Origin: Candidatus Sericytochromatia bacterium | GTDB lineage: Bacteria > Cyanobacteriota > Sericytochromatia > UBA7694 > JACMQJ01 | NCBI GenBank assembly: GCA_014377055.1 | Contig: JACMQJ010000614.1 | Coordinates: 1-6,187, forward strand | Direction: 5' to 3' | DNA: 6,187 nt | Shown here: positions 1 to 5,933 of the stretch, one piece after another | Numbering within the stretch: the first letter of the stretch is position 1 | How the letters are laid out: each line of letters opens with the position of its first letter | Made by a program: the position numbers and the translations under genes | The notes under the pieces: generated by a model | Database searches by the model: none | What the model saw: only the letters and a program-made list of their open reading frames with translations | Told to the model about the DNA's origin: nothing

Positions 1-405
1 AAGTCAAAACGCTTTTCACCTTCATTTTGTTCACTCTCATAAAGTTCTCTTGTTTCTTTTCTATCAGTTTCATTAAAACCTTCAACTACATGAAGCCTTC
101 TAAGAAATAAAAATAGCTTTTTCTGGTTGTTTATTTTTTAAGTATTTTTCAGATCGAGTAAGATGCTACTATTCTATTAAGAATTAAATACAATATTTTG
201 CTAAAATAAATGTGGGTTATAGATTTCTTTGTTGTTTCATCTAAAACCTCTAGCTACTATAAATATTGATATATCAGACTTGAAAGACACTTATGTTAAA
301 AAAATTTATATACTTCCTAATATTATTTATTCAATATGCTATTTACAGACTTAACATATTCTTATTAATAAACAATCATTAACTTATTACTAAATGTTCA
401 GATAA
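1..405. other. start of a further cassette; no confident gene
   Basis: This is the stretch beyond the attC cut point at 405/406, read right to left as the beginning of the next cassette. It is strongly AT-rich and full of stops in all frames between about 170 and 405. No start codon with a good ribosome binding site leads into a long frame. The best AGAGG plus ATG on the minus strand (ATG at about 234-236) runs only seven codons. The only coding-looking material is the frame pair at 3-165, described separately. Confidence 0.5.
3..165 (-). pseudogene. possible broken or partial gene running off the left edge
   Basis: Two minus-strand frames look protein-like but do not join. One covers 165-103 (begins HLTRSEKYLKNK, ends in a TAG at 100-102). 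The other is open from 137 to the window edge and is charged and gene-like at its end (RRLHVVEGFNETDRKETREL and onward to the edge). Neither has an ATG, GTG or TTG start. Together they would read as one protein if a frameshift lay between about 137 and 100. I do not recognise the product. It may be a decayed gene, a sequencing error in a real gene, or chance in AT-rich DNA. The opposite strand of the same segment is also open up to about 118, but that frame is Phe/Ser/Ile-rich and less convincing. Confidence 0.22.
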
Positions 406-468
406 CGTTCCAGCTATGTGACATGGTAGGCTCTTCGCCGATTCATGTCACCATAGCATTTGTTATGT
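400..468 (-). other. integron attC site (59-base element), 69 bp
   Basis: Read on the minus strand: core ACATAAC (468-462), spacer, arm GCTATGGTGACATG (457-444), a small central hairpin with GGC/GCC (437-439 with 429-431), arm CATGTCACATAGC (425-413), a six-base spacer TGGAAC, then core GTTATCT (406-400). The arms pair perfectly except for one extra base (one of the two C's at 451-452 on the plus strand) in the 5' arm. That is the asymmetry by which integron integrases choose the strand. Cores, spacers, unpaired base and size all match a classical attC. The expected cut lies between 406 and 405. This is the best-formed site in the window and closes the cassette carrying the gene at 661-1617. 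Confidence 0.85.
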
Positions 469-491
469 GATTCTTTTTTATTATTTTTTTA

Positions 492-517
492 CTGGCCTGA
501 GCCAGCTTTTTATTTTT
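492..517 (+). terminator. possible intrinsic terminator on the plus strand
   Basis: A five-base GC-rich stem CTGGC/GCCAG (492-496 with 501-505) closes a four-base loop and is followed on the plus strand by a T-rich tail, CTTTTTATTTTT. On the minus strand, the direction of the genes, the hairpin is followed by A's, so it would not terminate the upstream gene. It could block antisense transcription into that gene's 3' end, or be a chance hairpin. Confidence 0.35.
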
Positions 518-526
518 ATTATAACA
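518..526 (-). promoter_or_regulatory. possible extended -10 promoter element
   Basis: The minus strand reads TGTTATAAT, a perfect TG-n-TATAAT extended -10 element. No good -35 hexamer lies 16-18 bases upstream. It would fire through the adjacent attC into the next cassette. Such matches arise easily in AT-rich DNA. Confidence 0.25.
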
Positions 527-660
527 TTTAGCATTTAATTTAACTTTTAAAGTATTTATTATCTAAAACCTTTGTTACCACTTTAATTAACGCCTAGCGA
601 ATTTAAGAACAACATTCAACCAACTATTATTCTAATTCTGATTAACCATTATTAAATCAA

Positions 661-1617
661 TTATTTTAATAAATTTATTTTAATTTCTTTACTTAAATTC
701 AAAATAATCTCTTTATCTGACTTGGGTACAATTATTGTTTGTATTTGTATAGCAAAAGAATCACCAGATGGCCCTGACCCATGTTTTGGTAATAAGGTTT
801 TATTTATACCTTTATGAGAGGATAAAATCAAATTTCTGTCTGATTCCATAACAGTATCAACAATAGCGAGGTTGGTACCAAATTCTTGACCATCACTTAA
901 AATTATTTCCATTTCTTTATTAAAATCAATATTCTCTATTACCATTTCTTTATCCTGGAATTCTCCCAGATTTATTTTCTTAGCTTTTTCAGAATTATCA
1001 ATAATAATGTAACCTAGTTTATAAGGTTGTTGAGAGTCCTGCTTAATTAATGTGAAAGATTCTGGCAACTCCCTAAACGTCGAGCTTATACCGAATTTTC
1101 CTCTAAATTTAATATCTTTTGCTGTTAATTCATTTTCATATAAAGGCGAAAGTCCAATATGAAGTAAACAATTATCAGAAACAAAGGTTTCAAAAGGTAT
1201 GTAACCTTGTTTGGAAAATTTAAACTTTGTATTTTCTTTAATATCTGATTTAGGTAAACTAAAAACTCCCCTAGCATTACTTTTCAATATTTTGTTATTA
1301 TAAGTAATTTCAACAATTTCAAGAGGAACTTCATCTTTTAGTGCCTCTAAATAATCCTTTAAATCATCTGAATAATTTACAACGCCTTTATTATTTGAAT
1401 AAATATTTCCTGTTATAACATTTGGATTTTGACAAGTTGGGGATTGTAAATTGTTTTTGTCAACAAAATTTATAGAAGGAAATATTGTTGGTATAGCTGA
1501 ATTTGAGGGTTGATTAGTTGGTACACTTTTATTCTCTAGCATATTTACTTGATTAGAACAATTACAAATAAAAATACCAATAATAATTTGTATTATCAAT
1601 AAATTAATTATTTTCAC
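661..1617 (-). CDS. lipoprotein with carboxypeptidase-regulatory-like domain
   Basis: The 318-residue protein is predicted to be exported and lipid-anchored. A hydrophobic N-terminus (residues 3-17) leads to FICNC, with Cys20 the most likely lipidated residue although Asn at -1 is unusual. A Pro/Ser/Asn linker runs to about residue 60. Residues 66-146 (VITGNIY, then a variable strand, KSNARGVFSLP and KQGYIPFE) have the pattern of the CarboxypepD_reg-like beta-sandwich, found in surface and carbohydrate-binding proteins. Residues 150-318 look beta-rich and I do not recognise them. No catalytic motif is seen. The GTG start is chosen because an in-frame TAA lies only two codons before it (1627-1629) and the signal peptide begins there. 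The AAAGG motif at 1630-1634 is 12 bases away, rather far; an ATT at 1621-1623 would be better spaced. It is the only gene of its cassette. The sequence just after Cys20 (SNQV) resembles that of the protease at 3760-5865 (TNQV). Molecular function is unknown. Confidence 0.85.
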   Translation of the reverse strand: MKIINLLIIQIIIGIFICNCSNQVNMLENKSVPTNQPSNSAIPTIFPSINFVDKNNLQSPTCQNPNVITGNIYSNNKGVVNYSDDLKDYLEALKDEVPLEIVEITYNNKILKSNARGVFSLPKSDIKENTKFKFSKQGYIPFETFVSDNCLLHIGLSPLYENELTAKDIKFRGKFGISSTFRELPESFTLIKQDSQQPYKLGYIIIDNSEKAKKINLGEFQDKEMVIENIDFNKEMEIILSDGQEFGTNLAIVDTVMESDRNLILSSHKGINKTLLPKHGSGPSGDSFAIQIQTIIVPKSDKEIILNLSKEIKINLLK

Positions 1618-1629
1618 TTTAATTTTTTA

Positions 1630-1634
1630 CCTTT
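1630..1634 (-). promoter_or_regulatory. ribosome binding site with long spacing before a GTG start
   Basis: AAAGG on the minus strand lies 12 bases before the GTG at 1617. An in-frame stop at 1627-1629 leaves only ATT and AAA codons between it and the GTG, so the start cannot lie further upstream. The long spacing suggests either weak initiation at GTG or use of the ATT at 1621-1623. Confidence 0.45.
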
Positions 1635-1668
1635 ATTTTAATTATATTTCTTTCTTTATTCTAATGTC

Positions 1669-1761
1669 ACCTAACGTATCAGATATCTGCTGTACTCGGC
1701 ACATACAATATTTATGCCATTGTTCCTTTGCCGATGTATAGACAGATAGCCTGTGTTAGTT
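1669..1761 (-). other. integron attC site, 93 bp
   Basis: Read on the minus strand: core AACTAAC (1761-1755), spacer ACAG, arm GCTATCTG (1750-1743), a second arm block CTATAC then TCGGCA, a loop of about 27 bases, the complementary blocks TGCCGA and GTACAG, arm CAGATATC (1689-1682), spacer TGATAC, then core GTTAGGT (1675-1669), which fits the GTTRRRY consensus. Relative to the 3' arm, the 5' arm carries two extra unpaired bases, a T after the first block and an A between CTATAC and TCGGCA. The first block has one mismatch. Length and loop are almost the same as the site at 5955-6047. The expected cut is between 1675 and 1674. Confidence 0.82.
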
Positions 1762-1846
1762 GCTTTTTTATCATTTATTTTAGTCTTTAGCTCGCTAACA
1801 TTTGCTTTTATCTATTAAAGTTGTCGAAGCTCTAACAGATAAGCCA

Positions 1847-1876
1847 ATTATAACTTATACGCTTAACATTTTTTAA
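1847..1876 (-). promoter_or_regulatory. weak candidate promoter toward the 661-1617 gene
   Basis: The minus strand has TATAAT (1852-1847) with TTAAAA (1876-1871) 18 bases upstream, a four-of-six match to TTGACA. A transcript would pass through the attC at 1669-1761 and reach the lipoprotein gene starting at 1617. The background of AT-rich matches makes this uncertain. Confidence 0.25.
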
Positions 1877-1887
1877 CTATTTTTGGA

Positions 1888-1934
1888 AATATTACTTGGA
1901 TGACTACCAAACCATTATTTATTCTTTTTATATA
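1888..1934. repeat. 47 bp direct repeat, copy 1
   Basis: This copy matches 2041-2087 at 46 of 47 positions by eye; the single difference is C versus A near the end. It includes TTGGATGACTACCAA, a small inverted repeat TTGG/CCAA around a seven-base loop. The two copies start 153 bp apart. Neither lies in a gene. Confidence 0.85.
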
Positions 1935-2040
1935 TAAGTCTTTTGCTATGATTAGATTTTAGCTTTAAGAGTTGACCGTCTGGCTAACTATTTCTTTATC
2001 ATTCTATAAAAATTTATACTTTAATTAGCTTTTAGTTTTG

Positions 2041-2087
2041 AATATTACTTGGATGACTACCAAACCATTATTTATTATTTTTATATA
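2041..2087. repeat. 47 bp direct repeat, copy 2
   Basis: This is the second copy of the repeat at 1888-1934, differing at one position. It is flanked on both sides by TTAGCTTTTAG words (2025-2035 and 2104-2114). A related TTAGATTTTAGC lies after copy 1 (from 1952), so the true duplicated unit may have been longer and since diverged. Confidence 0.85.
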
Positions 2088-2254
2088 AAACCCTCTCACT
2101 AAGTTAGCTTTTAGCTTGTGTAACTTAAAACTGTATTAACTGAAACCAATTATATTTTTTGATAAATACTACACTTAAATCAGCTCTTAAATATCAGTAG
2201 TTAAAAACCAAAATACTCTGAAACTATTTATTATTTATTTTTAAAAATATTCAC

Positions 2255-2283
2255 TAAATTATTTTTTTATATTGTAACTAACG
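2255..2283 (-). repeat. shared cassette leader, copy at the gene-less segment
   Basis: These 29 bases match 5934-5962 at 28 positions. On the minus strand both begin at the attC core and continue GTTAGTTRC, then AATATAAAAAAATAATTTA. The shared sequence therefore starts exactly at the cassette junction and extends about 25 bases into each cassette, after which similarity stops. Confidence 0.8.
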
Positions 2284-2305
2284 AACCGTATACACAATGT
2301 TAGAT
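2276..2305 (-). other. shortened attC-like site, 30 bp
   Basis: Read on the minus strand: core ATCTAAC (2305-2299, fits RYYYAAC), spacer ATTGT, a six-base palindrome GTATAC (2293-2288), spacer GGTTC, core GTTAGTT (2282-2276). The cores CTAAC/GTTAG pair, but the long arms and loop of a normal attC are missing. It sits 24 bases past the stop of the gene at 2329-3702, just where an attC is expected, and the junction is followed by the same leader as the one after the complete site at 5955-6047. It probably arose by deletion within the palindrome and would be a poor integrase substrate. Confidence 0.6.
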
Positions 2306-2328
2306 GACTGTATTGTCCTAATTTCTTA

Positions 2329-3702
2329 TTATTCATCAAAACTAAAATCACTCATATACTTTAGATAAATTTCACTAGTATTTGCATCTTTTTGTTCACT
2401 CCATACAATAAATCCTTTTTCATTTTTTGATAAATAATCTAAAAATATCTTAGTTGGAAAACCAGTTAATGAATTATTGTTTATAAAATTCTTTATAACT
2501 TTTTTTTCTGTTGGCATATAATTTAAAATGTTCTGAATTTCTAAATCATAAACATTCTCTTTTGAAGAATTAGTATGGAAAATAGTTCCATTTCCATTTT
2601 TATCTAGCTCTTTTGGATAAACATTTAAATTAACAATAAAACTTTTCTCTGATTTAAGAATAAATTTTTCTATTGGAATAACATTCATTTTTTGATCTTT
2701 TGTTCTAAAATGTAAATAACCATTTCCATTTTCATCTAAATTATTTGTGTTTAAAGAAGAATTATATTTGTCTTGTTGTTGGCTAACTCCAAGATAAAAA
2801 TCAGGACTAAATTGACCTTTATTAATGTACGTCCTGTCTGGAATAAAACTAGATATACTTCTCATGTACAGTATTGGGATGTTAGTAGAATCATCAAAAT
2901 AGAATTCTTCACCATCTCCTTTCGGACTTAGTATAAGATGGGGTGCTTTATAGTTAAATTCTAAAGAATTTAGACTTTCAATTACTTCTTCTTTATCAGA
3001 TATATCAAATTTATTTATTTTTCTGAAAGTTATATTATTAGACGTTTTATTTTCACTAGTAGATTTTACATACTTTACATTTGAATAAGTATACAAAATA
3101 CCATTTCCACTTTCATCTATGGATATTTCATCAAAATAATCTTGTTTAGGTTCAGATATTACTTTATAATCTTTACATTTTATATAGTATTTTTTTGGAA
3201 TAGGGCATATTCTAATTAAGTCAGTATTTCCACAAGATTGGCTAACATTGAATGTAATAAATCCATCTCCTTTACTATTTATATTTATTTTATGATTATA
3301 AGCAGAATCTAATGAAAGTTTTTTTGTTAAATCATCTAAATTATATAATTTTTTTTCTATATCTGAAATTATATAGTTTTCTATTTTTCTCAACATATTT
3401 CCATACAGAATAAGTCCATTTCCGTTTCTATCTACTTTTAATTCAGTAAAATTTAACTGCTGTGACCCATTTATATTCTTATAAAGTAGTATTTTTTTAT
3501 CATCAGAAAAATCTATACTTGTTTTTTTATCTTTTATTAATGATTCATTTGGTTTCTCAAATTTAGGTGATTCAGTAGGTTTAGTATTCAATATTGGAAT
3601 ATCATTGATTTTATCAGCATTATTTGATACATTAGAACTAAAAAAACAAGATTGTAATAAAATAGATAATAAAAATATATTTAACCTAAGTTTATTTTGC
3701 AT
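2329..3702 (-). CDS. lipoprotein with repeated D-x-N-G-N-G motifs
   Basis: The 457-residue protein has a clear lipoprotein signal: hydrophobic residues 7-16, lipobox LLQSC with Cys19, then an Asn/Ser/Pro/Lys-rich linker to about residue 60. The body holds six copies of a short turn motif followed by a beta strand: DRNGNG (91), NSKGDG (142), DESGNG (196), SPKGDG (259), DENGNG (323) and DKNGNG (367). A seventh, degenerate copy at about 425 is followed by FIVWSEQ. Spacing varies from 44 to 64 residues. This pattern suggests repeated beta units, possibly a propeller; the acidic/Asn/Gly turns could bind calcium, but that is inference. Three Cys (157, 166, 176) could form disulphides. The ATG has a strong ribosome binding site seven bases away. 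The gene follows the S8 protease by 57 bp in the same cassette and is probably co-transcribed with it, so a partner or substrate role is possible. No enzyme motif is seen. Confidence 0.85.
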   Translation of the reverse strand: MQNKLRLNIFLLSILLQSCFFSSNVSNNADKINDIPILNTKPTESPKFEKPNESLIKDKKTSIDFSDDKKILLYKNINGSQQLNFTELKVDRNGNGLILYGNMLRKIENYIISDIEKKLYNLDDLTKKLSLDSAYNHKININSKGDGFITFNVSQSCGNTDLIRICPIPKKYYIKCKDYKVISEPKQDYFDEISIDESGNGILYTYSNVKYVKSTSENKTSNNITFRKINKFDISDKEEVIESLNSLEFNYKAPHLILSPKGDGEEFYFDDSTNIPILYMRSISSFIPDRTYINKGQFSPDFYLGVSQQQDKYNSSLNTNNLDENGNGYLHFRTKDQKMNVIPIEKFILKSEKSFIVNLNVYPKELDKNGNGTIFHTNSSKENVYDLEIQNILNYMPTEKKVIKNFINNNSLTGFPTKIFLDYLSKNEKGFIVWSEQKDANTSEIYLKYMSDFSFDE

Positions 3703-3709
3703 AATTTAT

Positions 3710-3716
3710 CTCCTTT
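3710..3716 (-). promoter_or_regulatory. strong ribosome binding site
   Basis: AAAGGAG on the minus strand, seven bases before the ATG at 3702, is the best Shine-Dalgarno match in the window. It fixes the start of the repeat lipoprotein and suggests efficient translation even if transcription reads through the preceding hairpin. Confidence 0.8.
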
Positions 3717-3734
3717 AACTTTTAAATTATGTGA

Positions 3735-3761
3735 AAATAGTGGATAATTAATCCACTATTT
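3735..3761 (-). terminator. hairpin at the end of the protease gene, possible attenuating terminator
   Basis: A perfect 11 bp stem (AAATAGTGGAT, 3735-3745, with 3751-3761) closes a five-base loop. Its upstream arm, in the gene direction, overlaps the TAA stop of the protease gene (3760-3762). On the minus strand it is followed by only four or so T's and then CACA, so it is a weak terminator at best. It could reduce expression of the downstream gene or protect the 3' end of the upstream message. Confidence 0.45.
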
Positions 3762-5865
3762 AATATTTTATTTGGAAATTGTATGGGGCTAAAAATACGT
3801 TAGCAGGAGCTCCTGCGTTATTATTCGCACCAATAATACCTGCTAATCCATCAAAAGCTTCATTATTAAGTTGCTTATTTTTATAAACTTGATAACCGAA
3901 AGCATAACCACCTGAAATATTATATGTTCTAAAGTTTAATGTATTACCATTTAATCCACTTAACCCATAAAAAGCATCATTTTTGTATTCTTCATAAGCA
4001 TACCAATTTGCCCAATCTAATCCTGAAGTAGCTTGTATGTTATCATCAGAATTAAATACTCTCGTTATTGCCTCATACTGACCAATATTTCTTGCTACTA
4101 TTAATGCATTAAATATGTTTAAATCTCTAATATTTGCTTGACCATTAACATTTATTGATGAATTATTCAAATTCTTACCATAATATCTTGTTGATTTAGT
4201 TGGACCATAACCAGGATTATATCCTCCTATTGTTGCTGTTCCAATAAGGATACTTTTAATTTGATCTGGTGTTAAATTATTTCCATTTGCTGATGCAAAT
4301 TTTTTAACCATCCCAGCAGCTACAGATACCATAGGAGCGGCAACTGAAGTTCCTAGTGTACTAGCATAGTTATAATTAAAGGTATTATAAGCAAGTATTC
4401 TAGCACCTGCTGTAATATCAACAAGATTACCATAATTGCTTCCTGTTCCATCATTAGGATCAAAACTACTAGAATAGCCTCTTTGCCATGCAATAGACCT
4501 ATTTGTAGTTGTATCATTTTCAGATCCTCCAACGACAATAACTCCAGCTAATGATTGTATACCGTCAGCATCTAAAGATCTCTCATCATTACCTGCTGTT
4601 ATTACAACAACTTTACCTAAACTAACCGCATTTACTATTGATGATTTAATACCTGGAATATATGTAAGAGGATGATTATTTGGACTTTGCCCGTCATTCA
4701 AACTCATATTTATAACATCAACAGAAGAATCATTGGCGGCTAAATCTATTGCTCTTGATAAACATCTATACCTATCTGTACCAGATTGAGATACTTTTAT
4801 TGGCAAAATTATAACACCTGGTAAAACTCCAGCTAAACCAAATCCATCATTTTTTTGAGATCCAGCTACACTTGCCATAGTAGTTCCATGACCGTCAGTT
4901 TCAGAAACATCACCCTGAGTTTCATAAAGTTGGCCAGAACTATTAACGTTTACTGAAAAACCATTGGAATAGGTTGGTTTATCTAAGTTAGTTGCTGTAA
5001 TATCAAGCCCCCCATCTATAATAGCTATTTTAGGTTTTATCGTACTTCCATATAATCCCCATGATTCAAATATTCTATGTCTTTTAAAATACCACCAATC
5101 ATTTGATTCACTTCCAGGTGTAAATAGTGGATCTGTTGGTGCTATATTTGGATAAGATGGTGAAATACCTGTTCCACTTGGTGTATTTCTTGATAATAAA
5201 GTAGAAGTATAATCTGGTTTAAGAATTCCATTTACTAAAACACTTCTAACTGAACTGAATGATCTCAATTCTCTTAATAATGACTTAAAATCTGTTCCTT
5301 TTGGAAAATCATAGTAATGTATTGATTGTCTATTTGGTATTTTACCCTTTACAAATATTTTTGAAATTCTTGTTTCATCTTCATCTGCTTTATTTTCCTC
5401 ATCAATAGATTTAACCTCTGTATTCTTGTTAACAACTTTATATTTATCTAAAACAGTATTAATTTTATCAACTTCATTAGAGTTATTTAAAGATAAAACT
5501 TTTTTAGATCCATTTCTTATTCTCATTTTATGTGAATTATGATAAATAACTGTTATAGATGTAGAGTTTTCATCCATTTCATCTACAGAGGGATTACCAA
5601 AAGTTATTTCTTTTTCATCTTCTAATTTACTTGTCATATTTATTTCTTTTTCCATGACAGGTGCATTAAGATTAGGTTTTGCATTTAATCTTGCATCTAT
5701 TTCTGATTTTGATAGAATGGATGATGGAATTGCGGTAGGATTTAATCCTGAAACCGATTTAGTAGAAAATTTACCATCATCAATATTATGAACTTGGTTA
5801 GTACATGATACAACGAAAACTGTTGTTAATAGGCTTGAGAGTGTTCTTTTAGAGATTCTCTGCAT
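3760..5865 (-). CDS. S8 (subtilisin-like) serine protease, lipid-anchored
   Basis: The 701-residue secreted peptidase has a signal peptide ending in the lipobox FVVSC, with Cys21 lipidated. A disordered, acidic linker reaches about residue 165. Residues 165-220 (KIFVKGK, FKSLLREL, VRSVLVNG) look like an I9/fervidolysin-type prodomain. The catalytic domain covers about 255-550: Asp284 in AIIDGGLD (DGG where DSG or DTG is usual), His326 in DGHGT, oxyanion Asn426 in TAGND, and Ser507 in GTSVAAPM. The triad is complete, so activity is likely. Residues 595-701 form an aromatic, Gly/Asn-rich tail with a repeated motif, DAFYGLSGL (630) and EAFDGLAGI (669), 39 residues apart, perhaps a surface- or substrate-binding module. 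The ATG has an AAAAGGA site nine bases upstream. It is the first gene of the large cassette. The family assignment is firm; the substrate is unknown. The lipid anchor would hold it on the envelope, cleaving extracellular or surface proteins. Confidence 0.95.
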   Translation of the reverse strand: MQRISKRTLSSLLTTVFVVSCTNQVHNIDDGKFSTKSVSGLNPTAIPSSILSKSEIDARLNAKPNLNAPVMEKEINMTSKLEDEKEITFGNPSVDEMDENSTSITVIYHNSHKMRIRNGSKKVLSLNNSNEVDKINTVLDKYKVVNKNTEVKSIDEENKADEDETRISKIFVKGKIPNRQSIHYYDFPKGTDFKSLLRELRSFSSVRSVLVNGILKPDYTSTLLSRNTPSGTGISPSYPNIAPTDPLFTPGSESNDWWYFKRHRIFESWGLYGSTIKPKIAIIDGGLDITATNLDKPTYSNGFSVNVNSSGQLYETQGDVSETDGHGTTMASVAGSQKNDGFGLAGVLPGVIILPIKVSQSGTDRYRCLSRAIDLAANDSSVDVINMSLNDGQSPNNHPLTYIPGIKSSIVNAVSLGKVVVITAGNDERSLDADGIQSLAGVIVVGGSENDTTTNRSIAWQRGYSSSFDPNDGTGSNYGNLVDITAGARILAYNTFNYNYASTLGTSVAAPMVSVAAGMVKKFASANGNNLTPDQIKSILIGTATIGGYNPGYGPTKSTRYYGKNLNNSSINVNGQANIRDLNIFNALIVARNIGQYEAITRVFNSDDNIQATSGLDWANWYAYEEYKNDAFYGLSGLNGNTLNFRTYNISGGYAFGYQVYKNKQLNNEAFDGLAGIIGANNNAGAPANVFLAPYNFQIKY

Positions 5866-5874
5866 TTTATTTAT

Positions 5875-5881
5875 TCCTTTT
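5875..5881 (-). promoter_or_regulatory. ribosome binding site of the protease gene
   Basis: AAAAGGA on the minus strand lies nine bases before the ATG at 5865 and supports that start. I do not find a convincing -35/-10 pair in the roughly 95 bp between the attC junction and the gene; the leader is almost entirely A and T. Confidence 0.65.
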
Positions 5882-5933
5882 GTAAAAATATAATATAAAT
5901 AAAGTTATGTTCTTACAGATGTTGAATAATATT

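Larger units (their letters stand above)
406..1674 (-). mobile_element. integron gene cassette with one lipoprotein gene
   Basis: The segment lies between the cut points of the attC sites at 1669-1761 and 400-468, and is 1269 bp long. It contains a single gene in the cassette direction (1617 to 661), a short leader of about 57 bp before the start, and roughly 190 bp of non-coding DNA between the stop and the attC core. Gene orientation, attC at the 3' end and overall size are normal for an integron cassette. The limits are inferred from attC structure, not from an observed excision. Confidence 0.7.
1762..2254. other. non-coding AT-rich stretch with internal repeats
   Basis: This long stretch between an attC and the shared leader contains no supported gene. 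Its only ordered content is the direct repeat at 1888-1934 and 2041-2087, the loosely repeated TTAGCTTTTAG words around them, and a possible promoter at 1847-1876. A non-coding RNA is conceivable, but nothing here demonstrates one. Confidence 0.55.
1675..2281 (-). mobile_element. gene-less cassette, 607 bp
   Basis: The segment runs from the cut point of the shortened attC (2282/2281) to that of the complete site at 1669-1761. Minus-strand and plus-strand frames are all broken by frequent stops, and I see no credible gene. It holds a 47 bp direct repeat, several copies of a TTAGCTTTTAG-like word (for example 2025-2035 and 2104-2114), and one weak promoter-like element. Because the attC at its upstream edge is degenerate, this segment may behave as one unit with the large cassette before it. 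Confidence 0.6.

Noticed and set aside
1..118. Plus-strand open frame entering from the left edge
   Set aside because: The product would be a Phe/Ser/Ile-rich sequence without recognisable features, typical of the complement of a charged coding frame on the other strand.
588..600. TAACGCCTAGCG resembling half of another attC
   Set aside because: The core and spacer look similar, but no matching arm or second core lies within 150 bases in the required direction, so it cannot fold as an attC.
1888..2087. The two 47 bp repeats as a CRISPR array
   Set aside because: There are only two copies with a gap of over 100 bases, no further repeats at regular spacing and no cas genes.
2329..3702. Calling the D-x-N-G-N-G motifs true EF-hands or dockerin repeats
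   Set aside because: The motifs lack the full loop pattern, including the acidic residue at position 12, and the flanking helices, and the spacing is irregular. Only a calcium-like turn can be suggested.
4353..4538. 61-codon reading frame inside the protease gene
   Set aside because: It is on the same strand in another frame, begins with TTG without a ribosome binding site, and lies wholly within the conserved catalytic domain. It is a shadow frame.
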